A stretch of DNA of 64,000 nucleotides from the NCBI RefSeq assembly GCF_018390695.1, contig NZ_JAHBGF010000046.1, forward strand, positions 558,001-622,000, read 5' to 3'. The translations under genes were made by a program, and so were the position numbers. Origin of the DNA: Ancylobacter sonchi. GTDB lineage: Bacteria > Pseudomonadota > Alphaproteobacteria > Rhizobiales > Xanthobacteraceae. This document shows, in pieces, positions 37,219 through 46,136 of this stretch (positions within the stretch are counted from its first letter, which is position 1; the number at the start of each line of letters is the position of its first letter). A model generated the notes under the pieces. That model did no database searches and was not told the DNA's origin. It worked only from the letters and a program-made list of their open reading frames with translations.

Positions 37219-38253
37219 TCACGCCGCCGCGGAGGCGGAGGTCGAGACTTCCGCGACGGTCTTCAGCACCTGGGAGGCGATGGCGTAGGGGTCGCCCTGG
37301 GAGTTCGGGCGGCGATCCTCAAGATAGCCCTTGTAGTCGTTCTTGATGAACGAGTGGGGCACGCGGATCGAAGCGCCACGATCCGCCACGCCGTAGGAGA
37401 ACTTGTTCCACGGAGCGGTTTCGTGCTTGCCGGTCAGGCGCAGATGGTTGTCCGGGCCGTAGACGGCGATGTGGTCTTCGAGGTTCTTCTCGAAGGCCGC
37501 CATCAGCGCCTCGAAATAGGCTTTGCCGCCCACTTCGCGCAGATACTTGGTCGAGAAGTTGCAGTGCATGCCCGAGCCGTTCCAGTCGGTGTCGCCGAGC
37601 GGCTTGCAGTGGAACTCGATGTCCACGCCGTACTTCTCGGTCAGGCGCTGGAGCAGGTAGCGGGCGATCCACACTTCGTCGGCGGCCTTCTTGGAGCCCT
37701 TGCCGAAGATCTGGAATTCCCACTGGCCCTTCGCGACTTCCGCGTTGATGCCTTCGTGGTTGATGCCGGCCTCGAGGCAGAGCTCGAGATGCTCTTCCAC
37801 GATCTGGCGGGCGACGTCGCCGACGTTCTTGTAGCCGACGCCGGTGTAGTACGGGCCCTGCGGCGCGGGATAGCCGTGCTCGGGGAAGCCGAGCGGGCGA
37901 CCGTCCTTGTAGAAGAAGTATTCCTGCTCGAAGCCGAACCAGGCGCCTTCGTCGTCAAGAATGGTGGCGCGGGCATTGGTCGAGTGCGGGGTGACGCCGT
38001 CCGGCATCATCACTTCGCACATCACCAGGACGCCGTTCTTGCGGGCCGGGTCGGGATAGACCGCGACCGGCTTCAGCACGCAGTCGGAGCTGCGGCCCTC
38101 GGCCTGCTGGGTCGAAGAGCCGTCGAAACCCCACAGCGGGAGCTCTTCAAGCGACGGGAAGTGATCGAATTCCTTGATCTGCGTCTTGCCGCGCAGGTTG
38201 GGGACCGGCGTGTAGCCGTCCAGCCAGATGTATTCGAGCTTGTACTTCGTCAT
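37219..38253 (-). CDS. glnII: Glutamine synthetase type II
   Basis: A 344-residue eukaryotic-type (GSII) glutamine synthetase, which joins ammonia to glutamate using ATP. WGFDGSSTQQAEG, FGFEQEYFFYK (metal ligands), INAEVAKGQWEFQIF, and the NGSGMHCNFSTK segment are the conserved active-site parts. GSII is typical of rhizobial relatives, where it is made under nitrogen limitation under NtrC and sigma-54; a matching promoter is seen upstream. ATG at 38253. It is divergent from the DUF2735 gene. Confidence 0.96.
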   Translation of the reverse strand: MTKYKLEYIWLDGYTPVPNLRGKTQIKEFDHFPSLEELPLWGFDGSSTQQAEGRSSDCVLKPVAVYPDPARKNGVLVMCEVMMPDGVTPHSTNARATILDDEGAWFGFEQEYFFYKDGRPLGFPEHGYPAPQGPYYTGVGYKNVGDVARQIVEEHLELCLEAGINHEGINAEVAKGQWEFQIFGKGSKKAADEVWIARYLLQRLTEKYGVDIEFHCKPLGDTDWNGSGMHCNFSTKYLREVGGKAYFEALMAAFEKNLEDHIAVYGPDNHLRLTGKHETAPWNKFSYGVADRGASIRVPHSFIKNDYKGYLEDRRPNSQGDPYAIASQVLKTVAEVSTSASAAA

Positions 38254-38736
38254 ATCGGGTCTCTCATGAGCTGGCATCGCCAACCAAGTTGCTGCCAGTG
38301 ACCGTTGAGGGTCCGGCCGCCAACGGCCAACAAATTCGAAGCATTATTCGTGCCAGTTCGTCCGTGTCGTCTCCCGGCGGTACCCGGCGCCCGTAGGGCG
38401 GCCGCCGGACCGGGAGGAGCCGGGGCGACGGCCGACGCTTGATCGGCATGCTGCGGTGCGGCCGAGGTCCTGTGCTGCCGGGGATCCGCCGGCGTTGCGC
38501 GACCGTCGTCGCGCTTCCCGTGCGTCCGGTGAACCGTCTGCCCCGTCGCGCGTTGAGGTTGTGCGTGGGTCTCTGGCGCCGTCGCGATGCCGATGGGCGG
38601 GGCATTCCGTGGTGTGGTCAAATATTATGCAATGGCTGATATTTTTTTACTCATAATGCTCGATATCGACGCATTGCATGCTATATGTGGTTGACCGTCG
38701 GTGTCGGCAGACGCGGCGTAAACAGGAGAAGAAACG
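38254..38736. other. 483-base divergent control region (glnII / DUF2735)
   Basis: No gene. Next to glnII it carries a sigma-54 promoter (38340-38356). From 38615 to 38700 there is a clearly AT-rich island with ATGCAAT (38627-38633) and ATTGCAT (38673-38679) as a 7-bp inverted repeat, and the palindrome CGATATCG (38661-38668). The DUF2735 promoter should lie here; a TTGACC at 38691 is present without a good -10. Confidence 0.55.
38340..38356 (-). promoter_or_regulatory. Sigma-54 (RpoN) promoter of glnII
   Basis: On the minus strand CTGGCACGAATAATGCT matches the YTGGCACG-N4-TTGCW consensus with one mismatch (ATGC for TTGC). GG (-24) and GC (-12) are separated by exactly ten bases. Transcription should start near 38329, giving a leader of about 75 bases. 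I could not find a clear NtrC site. Confidence 0.85.
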
Positions 38737-38937
38737 ATGAATGTCAGTTCGATTGGCGGCAGCGCCAAGATCTATGAGTTTCCCCGGGGTGGGCGGGCCG
38801 GCCTGGCCGGTCGTCGCGAAACCGAGCGCTTCGACGCGAATGTCGCCGCCTTGCGCGCCGTTCCGGTGGCGTTTGATACGAGTTGGTATCACGAAGAGGC
38901 GATCAAGCAGGATCAGCCGACCAACAAGCGGTCGTGA
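38737..38937 (+). CDS. DUF2735 domain protein
   Basis: A 66-residue protein: AKIYEFPRGGRAG and SWYHEEAI are the signature blocks of DUF2735, a small Hyphomicrobiales family often found beside glnII. It may help adjust nitrogen metabolism, but no function is known. ATG 38737 follows AGGAGAA by six bases. It is divergent from glnII and has its own terminator. Confidence 0.85.
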   Translation: MNVSSIGGSAKIYEFPRGGRAGLAGRRETERFDANVAALRAVPVAFDTSWYHEEAIKQDQPTNKRS

Positions 38938-39286
38938 CGCGCGTGTTGTCATTGCCCGATGATGGTTCGTGCTCGGTATGGTCGACACCCCGGAGAGGGC
39001 CGGCGCACAGCGTTCCGGCCCTCTTTCGTTTTGTGCCCTCGAACCGGGCTATTTGATTAAATTATAGGCAATACTGCGGCGCGCCTGACGATCGCTGCAC
39101 CAGATCGATCCGCCATTCCGGGCCGCGGGCCCGATGAAGGCGAAACTGCCATGCCGATCCCGCGTCGTCGGCCGAAGCCCGGCGACCGCCCCGGCCGCAC
39201 TCTCATACTATTCTACTATTTCCAGACTGCGGACTTCGCCGTTCCGTGCTCCCGCCTTTCCATGCGTCGCCTCGGGACCCAGACGG
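38938..39286. other. 349-base interval before the thioesterase gene
   Basis: Contains the DUF2735 terminator and a short AT-rich patch (39050-39075) that could hold the thioesterase promoter. An in-frame ATG at 39134 would extend the thioesterase by 51 basic, low-complexity residues and is not favoured. No other gene is seen. Confidence 0.5.
38994..39024 (+). terminator. Intrinsic terminator of the DUF2735 gene
   Basis: AGAGGGCCGG (38994-39003) pairs perfectly with CCGGCCCTCT (39015-39024), loop of eleven, followed by TTCGTTTTG on the plus strand. Confidence 0.85.
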
Positions 39287-39685
39287 ATGAACACAGACAC
39301 CACGCCGCCGCAACCGCCGGGCGACAGCCCGGTGATCCGCACCATCGCCATGCCGGCCGATACCAACCCGGCCGGCGACATCTTCGGCGGCTGGCTGATG
39401 GCGCATATGGACCTCGCGGCCGGCAATGTCGCCACCCGCCGGGTCAAGGGGCGGGCCGCCACCGTCGCGGTGGAAGCCATGACCTTCCTCAGCCCGGTGC
39501 TGGTGGGCGACGAGGTGAGCTTCTACGGCACCGTCACCACCACCGGCCGCACCTCGCTGAAGATCCGCATCGAGGCCTGGCGGCGGAAGCGCGAGGGCGA
39601 GGAGATGATCAAGGTGACTGAGGCGACCTTCACCTTCGTGGCGATCGACGCCGATCGCCGGCCACGCCCGATCGACCCCGCCTGA
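39287..39685 (+). CDS. Acyl-CoA thioesterase (YciA-like hotdog)
   Basis: A 132-residue hotdog-fold protein that hydrolyses acyl-CoA esters. RTIAMPADTNPAGDIFGGWLMAHMDLAAG contains the Asn/Asp active-site region of the YciA family, and VAVEAMTFLSPVLVGDEV is the central helix and strand. The chain length specificity is unknown. ATG at 39287 is chosen because the family begins here. Confidence 0.9.
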   Translation: MNTDTTPPQPPGDSPVIRTIAMPADTNPAGDIFGGWLMAHMDLAAGNVATRRVKGRAATVAVEAMTFLSPVLVGDEVSFYGTVTTTGRTSLKIRIEAWRRKREGEEMIKVTEATFTFVAIDADRRPRPIDPA

Positions 39686-39810
39686 TCCGCCGACCGCGCG
39701 GAAAGACAGGGCTTCGCAGCGGCGCCGTCCGGGTTTATGGTTGCTTAACCAAGATCGGAGCCGCCGGCCTGCGGGAATTGACCGGCGGCGGTTCAGAAGG
39801 GCGGTGTACC

Positions 39811-40116
39811 ATGCCTCGGCTCGTCAGCTTCCTCATCCGCCATGCTCTCATCGGTTTCGGGATCGCCGTGCCCTTCGTCGCGGCGCTGGTCTTCTTCGAC
39901 GTAGCCGGCTTCGGCTGGCTGGCGCTCGGCTCGTCCTCCGGCCTGCTCGCGCTCGGCGTGCTGACCGTCGCCGTAGGCCTCACCTTCGCCAGCCTGCAGA
40001 TGGGCTTCGCGGTGATGCTGCTCGGCGAGGAGACGACCGGCCGGGGCGGCCGGCTGCAGCCGCGCCTCGTGCCGGTCCGCGTTCCCGTGCGCAGCCGGCG
40101 GCGCGGCGGCTTCTGA
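39811..40116 (+). CDS. Small two-helix membrane protein
   Basis: A 101-residue protein with two hydrophobic helices (about 11-32 and 39-70) and a basic C-terminal tail (RLVPVRVPVRSRRRG), so both ends probably face the cytoplasm. ATG 39811 has an AGAAGG-like site 10 bases upstream. I do not recognise a named family. A strong hairpin follows its stop. Confidence 0.6.
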   Translation: MPRLVSFLIRHALIGFGIAVPFVAALVFFDVAGFGWLALGSSSGLLALGVLTVAVGLTFASLQMGFAVMLLGEETTGRGGRLQPRLVPVRVPVRSRRRGGF

Positions 40117-40156
40117 GTCCACGCCGCTTCCGAGTTCGTCCCAGAGTTTCGCCCGA

Positions 40157-40192
40157 CATCGACGGGCGGCGGATGGCTGCCGCCCGTCGATG
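40157..40192 (+). terminator. Perfect 14-bp hairpin after the two-helix membrane protein gene
   Basis: CATCGACGGGCGGC (40157-40170) pairs perfectly with GCCGCCCGTCGATG (40179-40192) around eight bases. No T-run follows, so it may be a Rho-assisted terminator or stability element. Confidence 0.55.
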
Positions 40193-40273
40193 CGTTGACG
40201 TGCCGGTGCTTGCGTAGCGGAAACTTTGTCCGCATCATTCGGCCGGTTTCTTCGCGACGGCCGGGGCATCTTC

Positions 40274-41398
40274 ATGAAGTTGCTGGTGATCGGCGGCTCC
40301 AATTCGGTGATGGCGCCGGGATATGTCGGCCAGGCCTGTACATGGATTAAGGCCAAGACCCGCGCTGCTCCCAAGCTGACCAATCTCAGCGTCGGCGCGA
40401 ACAACTGCCTGATCGGGCTGGAGAACCTCAAGGAACTCGACGGCTTCGAGGCGGTCGACAAGGTGGTCGTCGAGTTCGCGATCAACGATTTCTCGCTGGC
40501 GACCCCGGACGGATTCGAGACCTGGCAATGCGCCTATGAGGGACTGCTGCGTCATATTCTCCTGAGCTGCCCAAGGGCCCAGGTCTTCCATCTCGTGCTC
40601 GGGCGCCGGGCCGAGCGCAAGCGGGAGCAGACGGCGCGCATCCGCGACGGCATCCGCGACATCGTCGATTACTACAAGCGCTGTCGCGACGTGCGGCTGC
40701 TGGATTTCGACAACAATCTGCGCAGCAGGCTGGACAACGACCAGGCGCGCATCGAGGCGCATCACAGTGACGATGCCCACTACAATTTCGAGAATGGCAT
40801 TCCGCTGCTGAGCCGCTACCTCGCCCATCATCTGATGAAGGAGCCGCTGCCGGTCTCGGCCCCATGGCCGGCATCGCGCCATGCGGATGCGTTCGACCGG
40901 GCCCGGCTCCGGCGGCTCTCCGACATGCCGGCGGGCCTCGATCTGCGGACATTCGCGAATGCGCGCTTCTCAAGGAAGGCGAGCGTGCTGAAGCCGGGCG
41001 AGAGGCTGGTCGTCGACCTGCCGGGGCCGATGATCTGCCTGTCGTTCCAGTCGACGGCGGATTCCCGGCCGCTGCTGGTGGAGGAGGACGGGGAAGCGCC
41101 GGTTCTGCTGTTCACCGCCAATGCCGAGCTGAAGCAGACGCCGGACAAGTTCCGCATCAAGAACTTCACCTTCGAATGGAAGAAATGGGCGGGCATGGCG
41201 CGCAAGGGAGCGCGGAGCGTCGCGCTCACCGCCATCGAGCGGGAGGACGTGCCGCGCTTCGAGCGGTTCCTGGTCAACCGCTACAACATGGTGCCGGGCT
41301 GGGGCGAGGGGCAGGGGCCCTATGTCAGCAACCTGATGTACCTGCCGCCCGAGGAGGCGGACGTCGTTGCGGCCGGCGAGCGGGTGGCGGTCGCCTGA
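40274..41398 (+). CDS. SGNH/GDSL-hydrolase-like protein of 374 residues
   Basis: The N-terminus MKLLVIGGSNSVMAPGY carries a GSNS block where SGNH hydrolases have GDS. A VGANN (block II/III-type Asn), EFAINDFS (G-x-N-D equivalent) and SDDAHYN (D-x-x-H) follow at expected distances, so the catalytic set Ser10, Asn, Asp/His is plausible. The C-terminal half (about 215-374) resembles no domain I know. Such proteins often remove or add acyl groups on polysaccharides. No signal peptide, so it is cytoplasmic. It nearly abuts the MFS gene (5 bases, convergent). Confidence 0.65.
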   Translation: MKLLVIGGSNSVMAPGYVGQACTWIKAKTRAAPKLTNLSVGANNCLIGLENLKELDGFEAVDKVVVEFAINDFSLATPDGFETWQCAYEGLLRHILLSCPRAQVFHLVLGRRAERKREQTARIRDGIRDIVDYYKRCRDVRLLDFDNNLRSRLDNDQARIEAHHSDDAHYNFENGIPLLSRYLAHHLMKEPLPVSAPWPASRHADAFDRARLRRLSDMPAGLDLRTFANARFSRKASVLKPGERLVVDLPGPMICLSFQSTADSRPLLVEEDGEAPVLLFTANAELKQTPDKFRIKNFTFEWKKWAGMARKGARSVALTAIEREDVPRFERFLVNRYNMVPGWGEGQGPYVSNLMYLPPEEADVVAAGERVAVA

Positions 41399-41403
41399 AC
41401 CGC

Positions 41404-42684
41404 TCAGACCGGGTCGTCGGTCTCGCGGGTGCGTCGGGCGAGCATGAGGCCGGCGAAGCCGAGGATCATCGATACCGACACGATGCCGCCGACCGACAGC
41501 GAATCGTGGCCGATGAGGCCGACGAACAGCGTCACCAGGGCACCGACCGCCATCTGGATGAAGCCGTAGAGACTGGAGGCGGTGCCGACCGCGTGCGGGT
41601 TGGCGTTCATCGCCAGCGTCGCCGCACCCGGATTGGCGAAGCCGCCGGCAAAGGTCATCAGGAACAGCGGCGCGACCACCGTCACCACCGTGTCCGGCGC
41701 GACGACGCGGCCGGCGAGAAAGGCGAGCGCCGCCAGCGTCGCGCCCGCCGTGCCGTACAAAGCGAGCGCGTCGAGGCTCATCCGGCGGGCCGCTTGCCGG
41801 GCGGTGAGGGCACCGAGGATCGAGCCGGCGACCACCGCCAGGTAGATGAAGCCGATGCCGAGGCTGGCATGCGGCAGTTCCTCGGCGACGAGGAAGGGCA
41901 GCGCGGCATAGAAGGCGTAGGCGGTCACCGTGCAGGCGGCGCCGCACAGCGAATAGCCCATGAAGGCCGGCATGCGCAGCAATTGCCCATAGGCGCGCGC
42001 CATGCCGGAGAGGCTGAGCGAGCCGCCGCGATCCGTATTGGTTTCCGGGAAATGCCGGTAGAGCAACAGCAGGATCACGCTGGCGGCGACCAGCAGCACC
42101 GCGAACAGCATGCGCCAGCCGAGCAGCAGCGAAAGATAACTGCCCACCAGCGGCGCGACGGCGGAGGACAGCGTGATCGCCGAGGCGAGCACGGCGAGTG
42201 CCGCCGCCGCTCCCTGCGGCGAGGAGGTCTCGCGGATGGTGGCGCGGCCGATCACCAGCCCGGCGCAACTGCCCACCGATTGCAGCACCCGCGCCACCAG
42301 CAGGGTCGACAGGCTCGGCGCCAGCAGCGCGCCGACGGTGCCGACCAGATAGACGCCGATGCCGCCGAGGATGATCGGCCGGCGGCCGAAGCGGTCCGAC
42401 AGCGGGCCGTGCACGATCTGGCCGAGGGCGAGGCCAACCAGATAGAGCGTCACGGTGAGCTGGATCTGCGACGGCGTCGCCGACAGCGCGGCCGCCGCCG
42501 CCGGCAGCGCCGGTACGAAGACATGCATGCTGAAGGTGCCGACGGCGGTGGTCATCGCCATCAGCAGGAGATTGACCCGCGGACGCGGGGCGACCGGGGC
42601 GGCCTGCGGCCCGGCGTGGAGGGGAGCGGCGGGCCTCTCCGGCTCGCGGGGCGGCTCGACGGTGGCGAGGGCGGGGGCGTTCAT
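41404..42684 (-). CDS. Bcr/CflA-type MFS multidrug exporter
   Basis: A 426-residue inner-membrane protein with twelve predicted helices after a 45-residue Pro-rich cytoplasmic N-terminus. GQIVHGPLSDRFGRRPIIL (motif A of MFS) and RVLQSVGSCAGLVIGRATIRE are typical of Bcr/CflA drug-proton antiporters. Substrates are unknown. ATG 42684 is the likely start; the frame is open to 42723 without a clear ribosome site. Confidence 0.9.
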   Translation of the reverse strand: MNAPALATVEPPREPERPAAPLHAGPQAAPVAPRPRVNLLLMAMTTAVGTFSMHVFVPALPAAAAALSATPSQIQLTVTLYLVGLALGQIVHGPLSDRFGRRPIILGGIGVYLVGTVGALLAPSLSTLLVARVLQSVGSCAGLVIGRATIRETSSPQGAAAALAVLASAITLSSAVAPLVGSYLSLLLGWRMLFAVLLVAASVILLLLYRHFPETNTDRGGSLSLSGMARAYGQLLRMPAFMGYSLCGAACTVTAYAFYAALPFLVAEELPHASLGIGFIYLAVVAGSILGALTARQAARRMSLDALALYGTAGATLAALAFLAGRVVAPDTVVTVVAPLFLMTFAGGFANPGAATLAMNANPHAVGTASSLYGFIQMAVGALVTLFVGLIGHDSLSVGGIVSVSMILGFAGLMLARRTRETDDPV

Positions 42685-43051
42685 CGGCCGGATCCGGCGA
42701 TGCGGCCCGGATCGAGGACGCATGCGACCGCGAGGCGTGTCCGCGAGAAAGGCGATGCCGTGGAGGGGTTCAGCATGAAAGGCTCTTGGCCGGCGGAAGG
42801 CTCTTGTGCGGGCCCCGGACGGTAAGCGGCCCCTGATCCGGCATCGCGGAATTCGGCGCTCGTCGCAACCCCCGAGATCGCCGACCCTGCCATGCAGCGT
42901 TCACGAAGCTCGGAGGCGAGCGCCGAAACCGGCGCTGGCGCATGTTCTCATGAGAAAGCGGAAAGGACCTCGCGATGAGAACATGCGCCAGCTCATAGAA
43001 TCCAGCGCGCCTTCTGATCGATCAGGTGATGCCGCCTGATCGGAAAGGGCG
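42685..43051. other. 367-base interval with inverted repeats
   Basis: No gene is supported. The interval contains an 18-bp inverted repeat (42934-42992) and, directly after it, short TGATC/GATCA-rich hairpin sequences (about 43012-43042) close to the dadA stop. The layout resembles an intergenic repetitive element; I cannot test copy number here. Confidence 0.5.
42934..42992. repeat. 18-bp perfect inverted repeat with inner palindrome
   Basis: GCTGGCGCATGTTCTCAT (42934-42951) is repeated perfectly in inverse (42975-42992), with 23 bases between. The left arm overlaps the 12-bp palindrome TTCTCATGAGAA (42945-42956). It may form a long hairpin in RNA or cruciform DNA. It could be a REP-type element or a relic of a mobile end. 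Confidence 0.75.
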
Positions 43052-44305
43052 CTAGCGGTAGCGCGACAGCGCGAGGTCGGCGGTCTCGATCGCCGGCTTC
43101 ACCCGGTTGATCAGGTCCGCCAGCACCTTGCCGGAGCCGCAGGACATGGTCCAGCCGAGCGTGCCGTGCCCGCCATTGATGTAGAGGTTGCCGTAGCGGG
43201 TCGGGCCGATCACCGGGGTGCCGTCCGGCGTCATCGGCCTGAGGCCGGTCCAGAATGTCGCCCGCTTCTGGTCGCCGGCGCCGCCGAACAGGTCCTCCAC
43301 CGAATGCTCCAGCGTGGCGCGGCGGGCCGGGGGCAGGTCGAGGTTGAAGCCGGCGATCTCCGCCATGCCGCCGACGCGGATGCGGTCGCCGAGGCGGGTG
43401 ATCGCGACCTTGTAGGTTTCGTCCATCACGGTGGAGACCGGGGCACGCGCCTCGTTCACGATCGGCACGGTGATGGAGTAACCCTTGACCGGATAGACCG
43501 GCAGATCGAGCCCGAGCGGCTTCACCAGCGCCGGGGCGTAGCTGCCGAGCGCCAGCACATAGGTGTCGGCCTCGACGTCGCCGAGGCTGGTCTCCACCGC
43601 GACGATGCGCTCGCCCTGATATTTGAGCCGGCGGATGTCGACGCCGAAGCGGAAGGTCACGCCGGCCTGCTCGCAGAGCTTGTGCAGCGCATTGGTAAAC
43701 TTGAAGCAGTCGCCGGTCTCGTCGCCGGGCAGTTGCAGGCCGCCGACGATCTTGTGCTTCACCGGCGCGAGGCCGGGCTCGGCGGCGACGCAGCCGGCCG
43801 GATCGAGCACGTTGAAGGGCACGCCGTCGGCCTTCAGGACTTCGATGTCCTTGCCGATGCCGTCGAGCTGCTTCTGGTCGCGGAAGACCTGCAGCGTGCC
43901 CTGCATGCGCTCGTCATAGTGGATGCCGGTCTCGCCGCGGAGTTCCTCGAGGCAGTCGCGGCTGTATTCGGCGATGCGGACCATGCGGCCCTTGTTCACC
44001 GCGTAGCGCTCGGAGGTGCAGTTGTGCAGCATCGCCAGCACCCAGCGCCAGGTGGCGGCATCCGTCATCGGCCGGATGATCAGCGGCGCGTGCTTCATGA
44101 ACAGCCACTTGATCGCCTTTTGCGGAATGCCGGGCGCGGCCCAGGGCGAGGAATAGCCGGGCGACACCTCGCCGGCATTGCCGAAGCTGGTCTCCAGCGC
44201 CGGGCCGGTCTGGCGGTCGAGGACCGTGACCTGATGGCCGGACTTGGCAAGGTACCACGCCGTGGTGACGCCGATCACGCCGGCGCCGAGGATGACGATC
44301 TTCAT
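43052..44305 (-). CDS. dadA: D-amino acid dehydrogenase (D-alanine catabolism)
   Basis: A 417-residue FAD enzyme with the N-terminal dinucleotide loop GAGVIG (7-12), [20 protein letters not shown] (substrate-side segment) and the C-terminal FAD segment [17 protein letters not shown]. It oxidises D-alanine to pyruvate and ammonia, passing electrons to quinones at the inner membrane. It lies directly downstream of an alanine racemase gene (38 bases), forming the classic dad catabolic pair. Confidence 0.95.
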   Translation of the reverse strand: MKIVILGAGVIGVTTAWYLAKSGHQVTVLDRQTGPALETSFGNAGEVSPGYSSPWAAPGIPQKAIKWLFMKHAPLIIRPMTDAATWRWVLAMLHNCTSERYAVNKGRMVRIAEYSRDCLEELRGETGIHYDERMQGTLQVFRDQKQLDGIGKDIEVLKADGVPFNVLDPAGCVAAEPGLAPVKHKIVGGLQLPGDETGDCFKFTNALHKLCEQAGVTFRFGVDIRRLKYQGERIVAVETSLGDVEADTYVLALGSYAPALVKPLGLDLPVYPVKGYSITVPIVNEARAPVSTVMDETYKVAITRLGDRIRVGGMAEIAGFNLDLPPARRATLEHSVEDLFGGAGDQKRATFWTGLRPMTPDGTPVIGPTRYGNLYINGGHGTLGWTMSCGSGKVLADLINRVKPAIETADLALSRYR

Positions 44306-44343
44306 GGAAGGCCCCTGTTGTTCTTGCGGCCGTTTGCCGGCCG

Positions 44344-45462
44344 TCAGCGGTAGATGCAGTGGTAGCGGGCGCCGAGACGGGTCAGGACCTCATAGGCGAT
44401 GGTGCCGGCCGCCTCGGCGACGTCTTCCAGCGTCTGGTGCGGCCCGACGACCTCGACCAGGCTGCCGAGATGCAAGGAGCCGGCCGGCAGCGCGCCGATG
44501 TCGAGAATGATGCTGTCCATCGACACCCGCCCGACGATGGGCAGCCGGACGTCGCCGAAAAAGGCGGCGCCGCGATCCGACAAATGGCGCGGCAGGCCGT
44601 CGGCATAGCCGGCGCCGATGGTGGCGAGGCGCATTTCGGTCGGGGCGACGAAGCGCCCGCCATAACCGATGCGCGAGCCGGCCGGCACGGTACGGGTCTG
44701 GATCACCGGAACGTCGAGGCGCACCACCGGGGCCATCGGATTGGGCAGGCCGCCGAACGGCGCGCCGCCATAGAGCGCGATGCCGGGACGGGCGAGCGCG
44801 CCGGCATAGGCAGTGCCGAGGAAGCTGCCACCGGAATTGGCGAAGCAGGGCGTCGCGGCCGGGAACAGCGCGGCGAGGCGCTCGAAGGCGGCGAGCTGCT
44901 CGGCGTTCTGCGCGTTGTCCGGCTCATCGGCGCAGGCGAGATGGCTCATCACATGCAGGATCTCGATGCCGGCGAACCGGGCCGGATCGGCGGCGAGCGC
45001 CTCGGCCTCCTGCGGCTCCAGGCCGAGCCGGCACATGCCGCTGTCGAACTGCAGCAAGGCGGGCAGGGTGGCGCCGCGCGCACGGGCGAGCGCCGCCCAA
45101 TTGTCGATCTGGTCGAGGGAGTTGAGCACCGGCACGATGCCGGCTTCGGCGCAGGCGGCCTCGGCGCCGGGCTGCAGGCCGTTGAGCACATAGAGGCGGG
45201 CATCGCCGGCCAGCAGCGGGCGCAGCCGCAGCGCCTCGCCGAGATGGGCGACGAAGAAGTCGCGGCAACCGGCGGCATAGAGCGCCGGGGCGACGCGGGA
45301 GGCGCCGAGCCCATAGGCATCGGCCTTGACCACGCCGGCGGCGCGGGCCGGGGCGAGCCGGGCCTGGAGCAGGCGGTAATTCGCCGCCAGCGCCGTGAGA
45401 TCGATGGTGAGAACCCCGGAAGCGGCATCGACAATCGGCCGCTCGGCAATATCCGCGAACAT
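44344..45462 (-). CDS. alr: Alanine racemase (catabolic type)
   Basis: A 372-residue PLP enzyme interconverting L- and D-alanine. The PLP lysine is K46 ([10 protein letters not shown]), the catalytic tyrosine Y267 (SRIGYGGRF), and the C-terminal barrel carries VSMDSIILD. The pairing with dadA and a divergent Lrp-type regulator indicates a catabolic (dadX-like) role, making D-alanine for DadA. ATG 45462 is preceded by GAGAGG. Some cells use one racemase for both wall synthesis and catabolism, which cannot be decided here. Confidence 0.93.
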   Translation of the reverse strand: MFADIAERPIVDAASGVLTIDLTALAANYRLLQARLAPARAAGVVKADAYGLGASRVAPALYAAGCRDFFVAHLGEALRLRPLLAGDARLYVLNGLQPGAEAACAEAGIVPVLNSLDQIDNWAALARARGATLPALLQFDSGMCRLGLEPQEAEALAADPARFAGIEILHVMSHLACADEPDNAQNAEQLAAFERLAALFPAATPCFANSGGSFLGTAYAGALARPGIALYGGAPFGGLPNPMAPVVRLDVPVIQTRTVPAGSRIGYGGRFVAPTEMRLATIGAGYADGLPRHLSDRGAAFFGDVRLPIVGRVSMDSIILDIGALPAGSLHLGSLVEVVGPHQTLEDVAEAAGTIAYEVLTRLGARYHCIYR

Positions 45463-45520
45463 GCGACACCTCTCTACAGGAATGAGGAAGCGTAGCGCGC
45501 CGATCGCGCAATTGCCGGTC

Positions 45521-45565
45521 ATTTCGTGCTTGGAATTTCCGACATTTGGTATTTCATGCACGAAT
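45521..45565. promoter_or_regulatory. Candidate Lrp-type binding region between alr and the Lrp gene
   Basis: ATTTCGTGC (45521-45529) and ATTTCATGC (45551-45559) form a direct repeat exactly 30 bases apart. TTCGTGC (45523-45529) and GCACGAA (45558-45564) form an inverted repeat. Such phased repeats fit a multimeric Lrp-family regulator bound between the divergent genes. Confidence 0.45.
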
Positions 45566-45590
45566 CGATCAAGAAACGGACGATTCCGCC

Positions 45591-46046
45591 ATGTCTGCCC
45601 TCGACCCTGTCGACCGTGAGATTCTCCGCCTGCTGCGCCTCAATGCCCGCATGAGCACCGCCAAGATCGCCGAGGAGGTTGGGCTGTCGCCGTCGAGCTG
45701 CCTACGGCGCATCAAGCTGATGGAGCATAGCGGGGTGATCCGCGGCTACACCGCGATCGTCGACCACTCGGCGCGCGACCCCGGCATGGCGGTGATCGTC
45801 AACATCACGCTGGAGCGGCAGACCGAGGATTATCTCACCCGCTTCGAGACGGCGGTGCGCCGCCATCCCGAGATCCGCGAATGCTACCTGATGACCGGCG
45901 GCTCGGATTACCTGCTGCGGGTGGAGGTGGAGAATGCCGGCGAGTTCGAGCGGGTGCATACCGAGATCCTCTCGACCCTGCCCGGCGTGCTGCGTATCCA
46001 TTCGAGCTTCTCGATCCGCAACGTGATGGCGGCGAAGCGGCGCTGA
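45591..46046 (+). CDS. Lrp/AsnC-family regulator
   Basis: A 151-residue regulator. An N-terminal winged helix-turn-helix (about 5-55, ALDPVDREILRLL...VGLSPSSCLRRIKLME) precedes the ligand-binding RAM domain (about 65-145). It is divergent from alr-dadA and likely activates them in response to alanine, as DadR or related proteins do. ATG 45591 is chosen at the family start. Confidence 0.92.
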   Translation: MSALDPVDREILRLLRLNARMSTAKIAEEVGLSPSSCLRRIKLMEHSGVIRGYTAIVDHSARDPGMAVIVNITLERQTEDYLTRFETAVRRHPEIRECYLMTGGSDYLLRVEVENAGEFERVHTEILSTLPGVLRIHSSFSIRNVMAAKRR

Positions 46047-46136
46047 GCGCGGCACGCCCGGAGGTGGTTTGCCGCGCGGCGGCGAGGGCCTATACCGGCG
46101 GCTCCCAGGAAATCTTCCAGGAATACGGATCGCCTC

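Noticed and set aside
39134..39286. N-terminal extension of the thioesterase from an upstream ATG
   Set aside because: The added residues are basic and low-complexity. The family starts at the internal ATG at 39287.
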